Shown here piece by piece: positions 9,036-20,300 of a stretch of 46,301 bases of DNA. Origin of the DNA: Symbiodinium natans (Eukaryota; Sar; Dinophyceae; Suessiales; Symbiodiniaceae); contig CAJNDS010000974.1 of assembly GCA_905221605.1 (NCBI GenBank), positions 1 to 46,301 of the forward strand, written 5' to 3'. The number at the start of each line of letters is the position of its first letter. The stretch's first letter is position 1. The notes under the pieces are model-generated. The model had not been told where the DNA came from. It saw only the letters and a program-made list of their open reading frames with translations, and made no database searches. Position numbers and translations under genes: made by a program.

Positions 9036-9592
9036 AGCTGAAGTTCGTCCGCGAGCTCTTCGAGGAAGTGCTGGGCTTCAGGCAGGGCATCGACTTCGAG
9101 GTGGCCGCCTTCCAGGCCACGAACGCCGCGGACGTGCGGGGCCACACCATCCACAAGGCCTGCGGCATCAGCATGGACCGCTACAGCCTCGACAAGCCCC
9201 CGGCCCCCGACACCACGAAGCAGATGGCCTTCTGGCGCTGGCTGATCGTGGACGAGATCGGCATGGTGAGCGCGCGCCTGCTCGCCCAAATGGACCAGCG
9301 GATCCGAAGCGCCAAGCCCGCGGCGGACGAGTGGAAGATCGACCCCAAAACCAACCGGCCCCGGCCCTTCGGCGGCATCAACGTGCTCTTCACGGGCGAC
9401 TTCGCCCAGCTGCCCTCACCCGAGGGCGGCGGCATCGCGGAGATCCCGGCCAGCCTGAGGCCGCGGGGAGACCACGCGCCGCCGCCGGACCCGCTCATCC
9501 AGCACGGCCAGGAGCTCTTCTGGGGCGGGGCGGTCCAGGGCGTCACCGAGCTGGTGGAGCGCGAGCGCTGCAAGGACGAGTGGTGGAACGAG

Positions 9593-9714
9593 GCCCGCGC
9601 GCATCGGAACGCCCCCCAAAAAAAACCAAGTTCAAGCATTGTGACCAGGGATCTCATGCACAAGCACGCGCAGACAACGAGCAAGCAAAACATATAAAAA
9701 CAAAAAACACCAAG
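9593..9714 (+). other. Inferred GC-AG intron 1 (122 bp)
   Basis: The exon ends after codon GAG (9590-9592). The intron starts GCCCGCGCG and ends ACCAAG, and the next exon begins GTGGTG. Removal joins WWNE to VVDELREG in phase 0 and restores one helicase frame across the switch from frame 2 to frame 1. The intron contains CCCCCAAAAAAAAC near 9613 and AAGCACGCGCA at 9662. Confidence 0.8.
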
Positions 9715-10226
9715 GTGGTGGACGAGCTGCGAGAGGGCTACCTGTCGGACAAGAACCACAAGTATCTGCACGGCAGGCCCGTGGAGGGCTGCACCCTCAG
9801 CCCCGAGGAACGGGCCTCCAGGCAGCGGGTCATCGACGGGCCCGACGACCCCAGGCTGCAGGACATGAAGTTCGTGACGGGAACGGTGATCGTGGCCAAC
9901 AACGACGCCAAGTACCAGATCAACAAGGACCGAGCCGCGGGCTACGCCCGCGCGGCCGAGACGCCCCTGCGCTGGTCCGTGGCCAAGGACAAGGCGCTCT
10001 CCAAGGTCCTCCAGACCCAGGCCTGCGACAAGGACGCCAAGCTCCGCTGGCTCCAGTACCACGACATGGACACGGAGGGCCTCTGCGGCATGCTGCCCCT
10101 GGCCGTCGGCATGCCTGTGGCGCTCACGCAGCACGTGGACCGCTCCGAGAAGGCGCTCCTCAAGGGCCGCGTGGCCCACGTGCACTCCTGGGACTGGCCG
10201 GAGAACGACCAGCAGCCGCGGCTCGT

Positions 10227-10362
10227 GCGACTCGGCCCGCACACACGCACGCACACGCATGCCCGCAACACAAGCAAAGAAATATATCAAAGACGGACAA
10301 GGACAAAAACCACATGCGCACATCGCACATAGCCAAGACGACGTCTCTCGAAAAAGACGCAG
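10227..10362 (+). other. Inferred GC-AG intron 2 (136 bp)
   Basis: Donor GCGACTCGG follows CTCGT; acceptor GACGCAG precedes GTACGTGAAG. Splicing in phase 2 joins PRLV to YVKFKDADW and removes an in-frame stop. The intron is rich in CGCACACGCA repeats. Confidence 0.8.
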
Positions 10363-10557
10363 GTACGTGAAGTTCAAGGACGCCGATTGGACGCTGGACG
10401 GATCCACGGAGAAAGGCCTTTACCCGATCGAGCCGGTAAAGCGCACGTGGAAGCTCGATAAGGGCAGGAAGAACCCCGTGCTGGCCGTCTCCAGAACGCA
10501 GCTGCCCCTGGTGCCCGCCTTCGCCATCACGGCCCACAGCAGCCAAGGCAAGACGTT

Positions 10558-10694
10558 GCGCCTCCGCCCGCAACCATATGTGATGCCGTCGTTGTTTTAA
10601 GCACGCGCACGTCGCCCAGCGACGAAAGGCATGTATATACTCAAGCTCCCCCAAAAAAAACAGCAGAAACACGCCCGAAGAAGCAAAATGCCAG
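10558..10694 (+). other. Inferred GC-AG intron 3 (137 bp)
   Basis: Donor GCGCCTCCGC lies inside the helicase motif QGKTL; acceptor ATGCCAG precedes GAGCGCGGTG. Splicing in phase 2 gives QGKTLSAVLLDFNI and bypasses a stop near 10600. It contains AAGCACGCGCA at 10599 and CCCCCAAAAAAAAC at 10648, both also found in intron 1. Confidence 0.8.
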
Positions 10695-11579
10695 GAGCGC
10701 GGTGCTGCTGGACTTCAACATCCACCGCCGGACCCACGTCTCCTACGGCACCGTGGTCGCCAGCCGCGTCCGCAGCCGCGAGGACGTGCTGATCCTGCGC
10801 GCCTTCCCGGCCTGGCTCTACCAGCGCGGCCCGCCCGAGGGCGTCGCGAAGCTGCTCCAAAGGCTCCGCGGCGAGCTGAACCTGGACGTCTTCCGCGAGG
10901 CCACCTGGCCGAGCGCCCCCTGCGAAGCCTGCCGGAGAGCCAAGCCGCTGAACCTCTTCGCGGACGCGCAGTGGCAGCGGGCCAGGGCCAACCGCCCGGC
11001 CACGTGCCTGGCGTGCGAGAAGAAGAAGCGCGCGGACCGCAGCTTCCAGCCCGGCAAACGGAAGAAGTACACTGCGCGGCCTGCAAACTGGAGAAGATCG
11101 AGGACGCCTTCCCGCGAGCCCAGCTCACGCAAGAGGACGCCGACCGCCTCCGGCAATGCCTGACCTGCGTCAAGGCCAAGCCTACCCTGACCTGCAGCGT
11201 CTGCCGCGAGACCTACCCGGCGAAGGACTTCTCCAGCACCATGCTCACCATGCCGCCGCATTGCATCGCCTGCAAATACTGCCAGAATGAAGTGATCGGC
11301 AAGGAGAAGAGGACCAGAAAAGGCTGGTTTGCCTGCAAAAACTGCAGAGAATCCCTGCCAATCAGCGCAGGTCACAAAGGCGACCGACAATACTGTCTCA
11401 ATTGCACTACAAGCACAATAAAGGAGAAAGGTGTTCAAACATGCAAGAGATGTGGCAAGCAATGGCAGGAACAACAAGTTCCTGCACAAGCCCGCATGCG
11501 ATTCTGCCCATCGTGTCGGTACAGTACTCCGAAAGCCAAGGCAAAGCCTCGAACAAAGAAGCGAAGCTTCGAAGAGTAG

Positions 11580-12620
11580 ACTACAAGTTCTCACATGCCA
11601 GTACCAAAGCGCCGCGCTGCAAGAAAAAGAAGCTCGCACCCGAAATGCATGCCCCGGCAAGTTAAGCAACGTCCAGAGCTACCAAGAAACACCAAATGCA
11701 CAAGACACGTACAATACAACACTAATTGCAAAACAGTAGACATCAATGATGTAACCTGTTCCGAAACACCTGTGCGAAAATAGAATCACCAAGCCCTCAA
11801 ATCCTCCGAAATTTGTATTGGGTCATAAACTGAAACATTGATATCTGCCTACATCTAAAAGACGCAATAAAGATAATATAGGCGAGAGGATACTTGAAGA
11901 CCAGCTTCTCTTGCCTGGAAATTTGTTTGAAAGCCTGAAGCAGGAGGCACAATGGCTCAGAGATGTTAGGCTGGGCGGGCTAGGCTATGTTGGCCCCTAG
12001 TTTCTTGGCTATGTTGGCCCCTCTTAGAGGGTCTTGGAGGTTTAGAAGGTCTTGGAGGCTATGTTGGCCCCTGTTGGAGGGTCTTGGAGGCTACTTAAGG
12101 ATGTCACAGCACCAGGCCCTACATGAGCCACCGTGTCGCACATGCGCAAAAGGCGAACAACAGAAACCTTCTGAGACATTTTGGAGTTCAGCTCGAGCCA
12201 CAACTATCTGTGGAATTCAGCAACTGACTGTAGAATTGTGAACCTGGGGTGGCATCTGAGTTTCGAGGGATCTGGGTTCGACTCGTGTTTGCCAATCTGG
12301 GGCTAAGTGAGCTTTGAGGTGGGTTCTGACCTTGTAAAAACAAGTTGTTCAAATCGAGTTAGACAATCAACGGTTTCTTGCTTGCCGAAAAGGCTGAAAT
12401 TGACCCTGCTCGTCCGTCGTTCTGCCTAAAGTTCAGCTGTGACGATTGAACCCCCAAATTTGTTTCAATTCAAATTTGTTCACCCAATTAAAGTTGGAAT
12501 GAAAGGTCGCGAAAATCAAATCACCAAGCCTTTTTTTAAAGCTCCCAGGTTCAAGTTCGGGCGGATCGCCGTTGTCCACCAGTTCTTTAAGGCTCGCAGA
12601 CCCAACCTTGAGGCAAGCAT
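11580..12620. other. Intergenic; possible 3' UTR and short repeats
   Basis: No supported gene. AATAAA occurs at 11866-11871, although dinoflagellates are not known to rely on that signal. GGCTATGTTGGCCCCT recurs at about 11983, 12007 and 12057 together with GGTCTTGGAGG. At 12240-12420 there are AAATCGAGTT-like motifs of the dispersed repeat family. Confidence 0.5.
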
Positions 12621-13185
12621 AAGTTAAGAAAGGTTTAGAAGTGCTTGAACAGGTTTTAACGGATTAAGAGGGTTTTCGAAGGGATCGAAGGTTTAGAAAA
12701 TGCTTACTGCGATTAAAAGGTTTAGAGGGTTCGGTTTACAAGGGCTTACAACGATTTAACGGGGTGTGGGAAGATTTAAAACATTAAAACGATTTTGAAC
12801 TGTTCAGAATACTTTAAGCGGGGTTAGAAAAACTTACAAAGGTGTAGAAGGGTTTAGTAGGGAGGTGTGAAATCTTACAAGTGTTTAGAAGCGTTTAAAG
12901 AGGTTTGAAGCAGTTTTCTGAAATGTAAAAGGATTTACAAGGACTCACAAAAGGTTAAAAGGATAAATAATTTAGAGGAGTTTACAAGGGCTTTGGTCTT
13001 AGAAGATTTGCAAAAGTTTGGAAGGGTTTAGAAGTGTTCGACGGCTTTGAAGAGCTGAGGAACATTTTAAAGGGTTCAGAAGCGTGTAGAACGATGTAGA
13101 AAGGCTTTACAAGGGTTTCAACAGTTTTAAGGATTTGCAAGAGTTTAGAAAGATTTAGAAGGGAATACGGTGCTTTAAAAGGTTG
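12621..13185 (+). repeat. Degenerate TTTAGAAGGG array, right copy
   Basis: Irregular GGTTTAGAAG and GGTTTACAAGG units, more decayed than 7421-8053, lead into the same downstream sequence (GCTTCAAATCAATCTTGG). No gene is supported. Confidence 0.7.
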
Positions 13186-13520
13186 TTAGAGCTTCAAATC
13201 AATCTTGGACATACAGAGGCAGGAAGGCGATTGAAACAAAAATGTTTTGAACAGGCGTTTCAAAAACAAAATTGTTTAAAAAGAGCCAGGGAGGTAATTT
13301 TGCTTGGCTTTAACGGAACCCGTAGTTCAAATCGGGTTTGGAACTGCGCCCGGAGTTCAAATCGCGCCCGAAGTTCAAATCGGGTTTGGAAATCTGTCTC
13401 AGACGCCCGAAATTCTAATCGAGTTTAAAAAAACAAGTCGTTTTTGGGTAAATGGCCGGTGCCCTGGGGGGGAGGGGGGGTCTTACCGCTGAATTGCCTA
13501 GGGCGCCAGCTGCGCTGGCG
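13186..13520 (+). repeat. Dispersed repeat with TTCAAATCGGGTTT motifs, right copy
   Basis: Diverged copy of 8054-8260, with AGTTCAAATCGGGTTTGGAA at about 13325 and a second TTCAAATCGGGTTTGGAA at about 13374. It ends in a G-run, then GGGCGCCAGCTGCGCTGGCG, which holds the inverted repeat CGCCAGC/GCTGGCG, directly before the telomere array. Confidence 0.7.
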
Positions 13521-14003
13521 AACCCTAAACCCTAAACCCTAAACCCTAAACCCTAAACCCTAAACCCTAAACCCTAAACCCTAAACCCTAAACCCTAAAC
13601 CCTAAACCCTAAACCCTAACCCCGAAACCCTAAACCCTAAACCCTAAAAACCCTAAACCCTAAACCCTCAACCCTAAACCCTAAACCCTAAACCCCTAAA
13701 AACCCTCAACCCGAAACCCTAAACCCTAAACCCAACCCTAAACCCTAAACCTAAACCCTAAAAAACCCTAAACCCTAACCTCAACCCTAAACCCTAACCC
13801 TAAACCCTAAACCCTAAAAAACCCTAACCCTAAACCCGAAACCCTAAACCCTAAAACCCCTAAACCCTAAGCTCCTAAAACCCTAACCCTAAGCCCTAAG
13901 CCTAACCCTAAACCCTAAACCCTAAACCCCTAAACCCCTAACCCTAAACCTAACTAACCCTAAACCCTAACCCCTAAACCCTAAACCCTAAACCCTAAAC
14001 CCT
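13521..14003 (+). repeat. Degenerate interstitial telomeric array
   Basis: Regular CCCTAAA at both ends. The middle has many variants (CCCTAAAAAA, CCCTCAA, CCCGAAA, CCTAAGC). The decay suggests an old internal array. It is followed by AATAGAAATTGTATGTG, as is the array at 45791. Confidence 0.95.
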
Positions 14004-14363
14004 CAAGATGAAGATAAATAGAAATTGTATGTGTTTCATTTCGATTCTGCGGTTCAACATGCCATCCCTACACTGACGCACCAAGAGGTTTAAGTAAATT
14101 GAGCCATTTGACTTTTTGGCTTTGTGGTTCGTTGATGCGACAGCACGCAAGGAGATTTAAGTAGAGCTAGCAAGAAGGTTTAAGTAAATTGATCTCTAAC
14201 CCTTTTCACCATTGCTTTCTCTTATGGAATGTAGGCACGGTCCACCTACAGGGCTCCAACAGGCTCCAAAGGCTCGAAACAAGCTCCAAAAGGCTCCAAG
14301 CAGTAAAAACAAGCCCCAACAGGCTCCAAAGGCTCGAAACAAGCTTAACAACAGGCTTAGGGA
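14004..14363. other. Transition region with GGTTTAAGTAAATTGA motifs and a 60-bp duplication
   Basis: GGTTTAAGTAAATTGA occurs near 14089 and 14170. Bases 14254-14283 repeat at 14314-14343 (CCAACAGGCTCCAAAGGCTC), giving a 60-bp tandem pair. The AGGCTC vocabulary grades into the 87-bp satellite that follows. No gene is supported. Confidence 0.6.
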
Positions 14364-17300
14364 TATGAAGGGGGTTGAGAAGGCTCGAAGCTTCTCTGAG
14401 CCTCTTCAGAGCCTCGTGAGGACCTTGAGAAGGAATTTATTCTACCTGTATGAAGGGGGTGGACAAGGCTCAAAGCCTCTCTGACCTCTTGAGAAGGAAT
14501 TTCTTCTACCTATATGAAGGTGGTTGAGAAGGCTCAAAGCCTCTCTGAGCCTCTTGAAAGCTTCTTGAAGACCTCTTGAGAAGGAATTTATTCTACCTAT
14601 ATGAAGGGGGTTGAGAAGGCTCAAAGCCTCTCTCAGCCTCTTGAAAGCCTCTTGAGGACCTCTTGAGAAGGAATTTATTCTACCTATATGAAGGGGGTTG
14701 ACAAGGCTCAAAGCCTTTCTGAACCTCTTGGAAACCTCTTGAGGACTTCTTGAGAAGGAATTTCTTCTACCTATATGAAGGCTCTGAGCCTCCTGAAAGC
14801 TTCTCGAAGACCTCTTAAGAAGGAAATTATTCTACCTATATGAAGGGGGTTGAAAAGCCTCAAAGCCTCTCTCAGCCTCTTCAAAGCCTCTTGAGGACCT
14901 CTTGAGAAGGAATTTATTCTACCTATATGCAGGGGGTTGACAAGGCTCAAAGCCTCTCTGAACCTCTTGGAAACCTCTTGAGGACTTCTTGAGAAGGAAT
15001 TTCTTCTACCTATATGGAGGTGGTTGAGAAGGCTCAAAGCCTCTCTGAGCCTCTTGAAAGCTTCTTGAAGACCTCTTGAGAAGGAATTTATTCTACCTAT
15101 ATGAAGGGGGTTGCAGAAGGCTCAAAGCCTCTCTCAGCTTCTTGAAAGCCTCTTGAGGACCTCTTGAGAAGGAATTTATTCTACCTATATGAAGGGGGTT
15201 GACAAGGCTCAAAGCCTCTCTGAACCTCTTGGAAACCTCTTGAGGACTTCTTGAAAAGGAATTTCTTCTACCTATATGAAGGTGGTTGAGAAGGCTCAAA
15301 GCCTTTCTGAGCCTCTTGAAAGCTGCCTCTTGAAAGACTCTTGAGGACCTCTTGAGAAGGAATTTATTCTACCTATATGAAGGTGTTTGAGAAGGCTCAA
15401 AGCTTCTCTCAGCCTCTTGAAAGCTTCTTGAGGACCTCTTGAGAAGGAATTTATTCTACCTATATGAAGGGGGTTGACAAGGCTCAAAGCCTCTCTGAGC
15501 CTCTTGAAAGCTTCTTGAAGACCTCTTGAGAAGGAATTTATTCTACCTATATGAAGGGGGTTGACAAGGCTCAAAGCCTCTCTCAGCCTCTTGAAAGCCT
15601 CTTGAGGACCTCTTGAGAAGGAATTTATTCTACCTATATGAAGGGGGTTGACAAGGCTCAAAGCCTCTCTGAACCTCTTGGAAGCCTCTTGAGGACTTCT
15701 TGAGAAGGAATTTCTTCTACCTTTATGAAGGTGGTTGAGAAGGCTCAAAGCCTCTCTGAGCCTCTTGAAAGCCTCTTGAAAACCTCTTGAGAAAGAATTT
15801 ATTCTACCTATATGAAGGGGGTTGAGAAGGCTCAAAGCCTCTTTCAGCCTCTTGAAAGCCTCTTGAGGACCTCTTGAGAAGGAATTTCTTCTACTTATAT
15901 GAAGAGGGTTGACAAGGCTCAAAGCCTCTCTGAGCCTCTTGAAAGGTTCTTGAAGACCTCTTGAGACTCAAAGACTCTCTGAGCTTCTTGAAAGCTTCTT
16001 GAAGACCTCTTGAGAAGGAATTTATTCTACCTATATGAAGGGGGTTGAGAAGGCTCAAAGCCTCTCTCAGCCTCTTGAAAGCTTCTTGAGGACCTCTTGA
16101 GAAAGAATTTATTCTACCTATATGAAGGGGGTTGACAAGGCTCAAAGCCTCTCTGAACCTCTTGGAAGCCTCTTGAGGACCTCTTGAAAAGGAATGTCTT
16201 CTACCTATATGAAGGGGGTTGACAAGGCTCAAAGCCTCTCTGAGCCTCTTGAAAGCTTCTTGAAGACCTCTTGAGAAGGAATTTATTCTACTTATATGAA
16301 GGGGGTTGCAGAAGGCTCAAAGCCTCTCTCAGCTTCTTGAAAGCTTCTTGAAGACCTCTTGAGAAGGAATTTATTCTACCTATATGAAGGGGGTTGACAA
16401 GGCTCAAAGCCTCTCTCAGCCTCTTGAAAGCCTCTTGAGGACCTCTTGAGAAGGAATTTATTCTACCTATATGAAGGGGGTTGACAAGGCTCAAAGCCTC
16501 TCTGAACCTCTTGGAAGCCTCTTGAGGACCTCTTGAGAAAGAATTTCTTCTACCTATATGAAGGTGGTTGAGAAGGCTCAAAGCCTTTCTGAGCCTCTTG
16601 AAAGCTTCTTGAAGACCTCTTGAGAAGGAATTTATTCTACCTATATGAAGGGGGTTGAGAAGCCTCAAAGCCTCTCTCAGCCTCTTCAAAGCCTCTTGAG
16701 GACCTCTTGAGAAGGAATTTATTCTACCTATATGCAGGGGGTTGACAAGGCTCAAAGCCTCTCTGAACCTCTTGGAAGCCTCTTGAGGACCTCCTGAGAA
16801 AGAATTTCTTCTACCTATATGAAGGTGGTTGAGAAGGCTCAAAGCCTCTCTGAGCCTCTTGAAAGCTTCTTGAAAACCTCTTGAGAAGGAATTTATTCTA
16901 CCTAAATGAGGGGTTTTGAGAAGGCTCAAGGCCTCTCTCAGCCTCTTGAAAGACTCTTGAGGACCTCTTGAGAAGGAATTTATTCTACCTATATGAAGGG
17001 GGTTGAGAAGGCTCAAAGCCTCTCTCAGCCTCTTGAAAGCCTCTTGAGGACCTCTTGAGAAGGAATTTATTCTACCTATATGAAGGGGGTTGACAAGGCT
17101 CAAAGCCTCTTTGAACCTCTTGGAAGCCTCTTGAGGACCTCTTGAGAAGGAATTTCTTCTACCTATATGAAGGTGGGCTCAAAGCCTCTCTGAGCCTCTT
17201 GAAAGCTTCTTGTACCTAAATGAGGGGTTTTGAGAAGGCTCAAGGCCTCTCTCAGCCTCTTGAAAGACTCTTGAGGACCTCTTGAGAAAGAATTTATTCT

Positions 17301-20300
17301 ACCTATATGAAGGGGGTTGAGAAGGCTCAAAGCCTCTCTCAGCCTCTTGAAAGCCTCTTGGGGACCTCTTGAAAAGGAATTTATTCTACCTATATATATG
17401 AAGGGGGTTGACAAGGCTCAAAGCCTCTCTGAGCCTCTTGAAAGCTTCTTGAAGACCTCTTGAGAAGGAATTTATTCTACCTATATGAAGGGGATTGAGA
17501 AGGCTCAAAGCCTCTCTCAGCCTCTTGAAAGCCTCTTGGGGACCTCTTGAGAAGGAATTTATTCTACCTATATGAAGGGGGTTGACAAGGCTCAAAGCCT
17601 CTCTGAACCTCTTGGAAGCCTCTTGAGGACCGCTTGAGAAGGAATTTCTTCTACCTATATGAAGGTGGTTGAGAAGGCTCAAAGCCTCTCTGAGCCTCTT
17701 GAAAGCTTCTTGAAGACCTCTTGAAAAGGAATTTATTCTACCTATATGAAGGGGGTTGAGAAGGCTCAAAGCCTCTCTCAGCCTCTTGAAAGCCTCTTGA
17801 GGAACTCTTGAGAAGGAATTTATTCTACCTATATGAAGGGGGCTGACAAGGCTCAAAGCCTCTCTGAACCTCTTGGAAGCTACCTCTTGAGAAGGAATTT
17901 ATTCTACCTATATGAAGGGGGTTGACAAGGCTCAAAGCATCTCTGAACCTCTTGGAAGCCTCTTGAGGACCTCTTGAGAAGGAATTTATTCTACCTATAT
18001 GAAGGTGGTTGAGAAGGCTCAAAGCCTCTCTGAGCCTCTTGAAAGCTTCTTGAAGACCTCTTGAGAAGGAATTTATTCTACCTATATGAAGGGGGTTGAG
18101 AAGGCTCAAAGCCTCTCTCAACCTCTTGAAAGCCTCTTGAGGACCTCTTGAGAAGGAATTTCTTCTGCCTATATGAAGGGGGTTGACAAGGCTCAAAGCC
18201 TCTCTGAGCCTCTTGAAAGGTTCTTGAAGACCTCTTGAGACTCAAAGACTCTCTGAGCCTCTTGAAAGCTTCTTGAAGACCTCTTGAGAAGGAATTTATT
18301 CTACCTATATGAAGGGGGTTGAGAAGGCTCAAAGCCTCTCTGAGCCTCTTGAAAGCCTCTTGAGGACCTCTTGAGAAGGAATTTCTTCTACCTATATGAA
18401 GGGGGTTGACAAGGCTCAAAGCCTCTCTAAACCTCTTGGAAGCCTCTTGAGGACCTCTTGAGAAGGAATTTCTTCTACTTATATGAAGGTGGTTGAGAAG
18501 GCTCAAAGCCTTTCTGAGCCTCTTGAAAGCTTCTTGAAGACCTCTTGAGAAGGAATTTATTCTACCTATATGAAAGGGGTTGAGAAGGCTCAAAGCCTCT
18601 TTCAGCCTCTTGAAAGCCTCTTGAGGACCTCTTGAGAAGGAATTTATTCTACCTATATGAAGGGGGTTGACAAGGCTCAAAGCCTCTCTGAACCTCTTGG
18701 AATCCTCTTGAGGACCTCTTGAGAAGGAATTTCTTCTACCTATATGAAGGTGGTTGAGAAGTCTCTGAGCCTCTTGAAAGCTTCTTGAAGACCTCTTGAG
18801 AAGGAATTTATTCTACCTATATGAAGGGGGTTGAGAAGGCTCAAAGCCTCTCTCAGCTTCTTGAAAGCCTCTTGAGGACCTTTTGAGAAGGAATTTATTC
18901 TACCCATATGAAGGGGGTTGACAAGGCTCAAAGCCTCTCTGAACCTCTTGGAAGCCTCTTGAGGACCTCTTGAGAAGGAATTTCTTCTACCTATATGAAG
19001 GTGGTTGAGAAGGCTCAAAGCCTCTCTCAGCCTCTTGAAAGCTTCTTGAAGACCTCTTGAGAAGGAATTTATTCTACCTAAATGAAGGGGGTTGAGAAGG
19101 CTCAAAGCCTCTCTTAGCCTCTTGGAAGCCTCTTGAGGACCTCTTGAGAAAGAATTTATTCTACCTATATATATTAAGCGGGTTGACAAGGCTCAAAGCC
19201 TCTCTGAACCTCTTGGAAGCCTCTTGAGGACCTCTTGAGAAGGAATTTCTTCTACCTATATGAAGGTGGTTGAGAAGGCTCAAGCCTCTCTCAGCCTCTT
19301 GAAAGCTTCTTGCGGACCTCTTGAGAAGGAATTTCTTCTACCTATATGAAGGTGGTTGAGAAGGCTCAAAGCCTCTCTGAGCCTCTTGAAAGATTCTTGA
19401 AGATCTCTTGAGAAGGAATTTATTCTACCTATATGAAGGGGGTTGAGAAGGCTCAAAGCCTCTCTCAGCCTCTTGAAAGCCTCTGGAGGACCTCTTGAGA
19501 AGGAATTTATTCTACCTATATGAAGGGGGTTGACAAGGCTCAAAGCCTCTCTGAACCTCTTGGAATCCTCTTGAGGACCTCTTGAGAAGGAATTTATTCT
19601 ACCTATATGAAGGTGGTTGAGAAGGCTCAAAGCCTCTCTGAGCCTCTTGAAAGCTTCTTGAAGACCTCTTGAGAAGGAATTTATTCTACCTATATGAAGA
19701 GGGTTGGGCTCAAAGCCTCTCTGAACCTCTTGGAAGCCTCTTGAGGACCTCTTGAGAAGGAATTTCTTCTACCTATATGAAGGGGGTTGACAAGGCTCAA
19801 AGCCTCTCTCAGCTTCTTGGAAGCCTCTTGAGGACCTCTTGAAAATGAATTTCTTCTACCTATATGAAGGTGGTTGAAAAGGCTCAAAGCCTCTCTGAAC
19901 CTCTTGAAAGCTTCTTGAAGACCTTTTGAGAAGGAATTTTTTCTACCTATATGAAGGGGGTTGAGAAGGCTCAAAGCCTCTCTCAGCCTCTTGAAAGCCT
20001 CTTGAGGACCTCTTGAGAAGGAATTTATTCTACCTATATGTCTCTGAACCTCTTGGAAGCCTCTTGAGGACCTCTTGAGAAGGAATTTATTCTACCTATA
20101 TGAAGGTGGTTGAGAAGGCTCAAAGCCTCTCTGAGCCTCTTGAAAGCTTCTTGAAGACCTCTTGAGAAGGAATTTATTCTACCTATATGAAGGGGGTTGA
20201 GAAGGCTCAAAGCCTCTCTCAGCCTCTTGAAAGCCTCTGGAGGACCTCTTGAGAAGGTATTTATTCTACCCATATGAAGGGGGTTGACAAGGCTCAAAGC

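Larger units (their letters stand above)
9028..11579 (+). pseudogene. PIF1-like helicase with CxxC-rich C terminus, 5'-truncated and frameshifted
   Basis: The PIF1/RecD-like superfamily 1B helicase core couples ATP hydrolysis to 5'-3' DNA unwinding. Inferred exons are 9028-9592, 9715-10226, 10363-10557 and 10695-11579. Visible motifs are the end of Walker A (SGKL, 9029), Walker B LIVDEIGMV (about 9242), LFTGDFAQLP (about 9388), AHSSQGKTL (ending across intron 3) and YGTVVASRVRS in exon 4. The C terminus has about ten CxxC pairs (CEAC, CLAC, CAAC, CLTC, CSVC, CIAC, CKNC, CLNC, CKRC, CPSC), so it probably binds zinc; its order loosely recalls Stc1-like fingers. Two defects are visible. No exon encodes the start of the helicase: the first half of Walker A is missing and the sequence there is a dispersed repeat. 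A single-base loss at 11070/11071 moves the frame between TAC and TGC. Exons are GC-rich against AT-rich flanks. The stop is TAG at 11577. If the frameshift is a sequencing error, the remnant is merely 5'-truncated. Confidence 0.8.

Noticed and set aside
8848-10332. Single 494-codon ORF as the helicase gene
   Set aside because: Its first part is in the wrong frame (Arg/Pro/Gly-rich nonsense over 9028-9592). The correct helicase frame there is another one, joined through a GC-AG intron.
9181-10407. 408-codon minus-strand ORF over the helicase
   Set aside because: It is a shadow of the GC-rich helicase exons and runs across inferred introns. The plus strand carries the helicase motifs.
11866-11871. 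AATAAA polyadenylation signal (also near 42781)
   Set aside because: A chance hexamer in AT-rich DNA. Dinoflagellates are not known to depend on it, so it was mentioned but not called.
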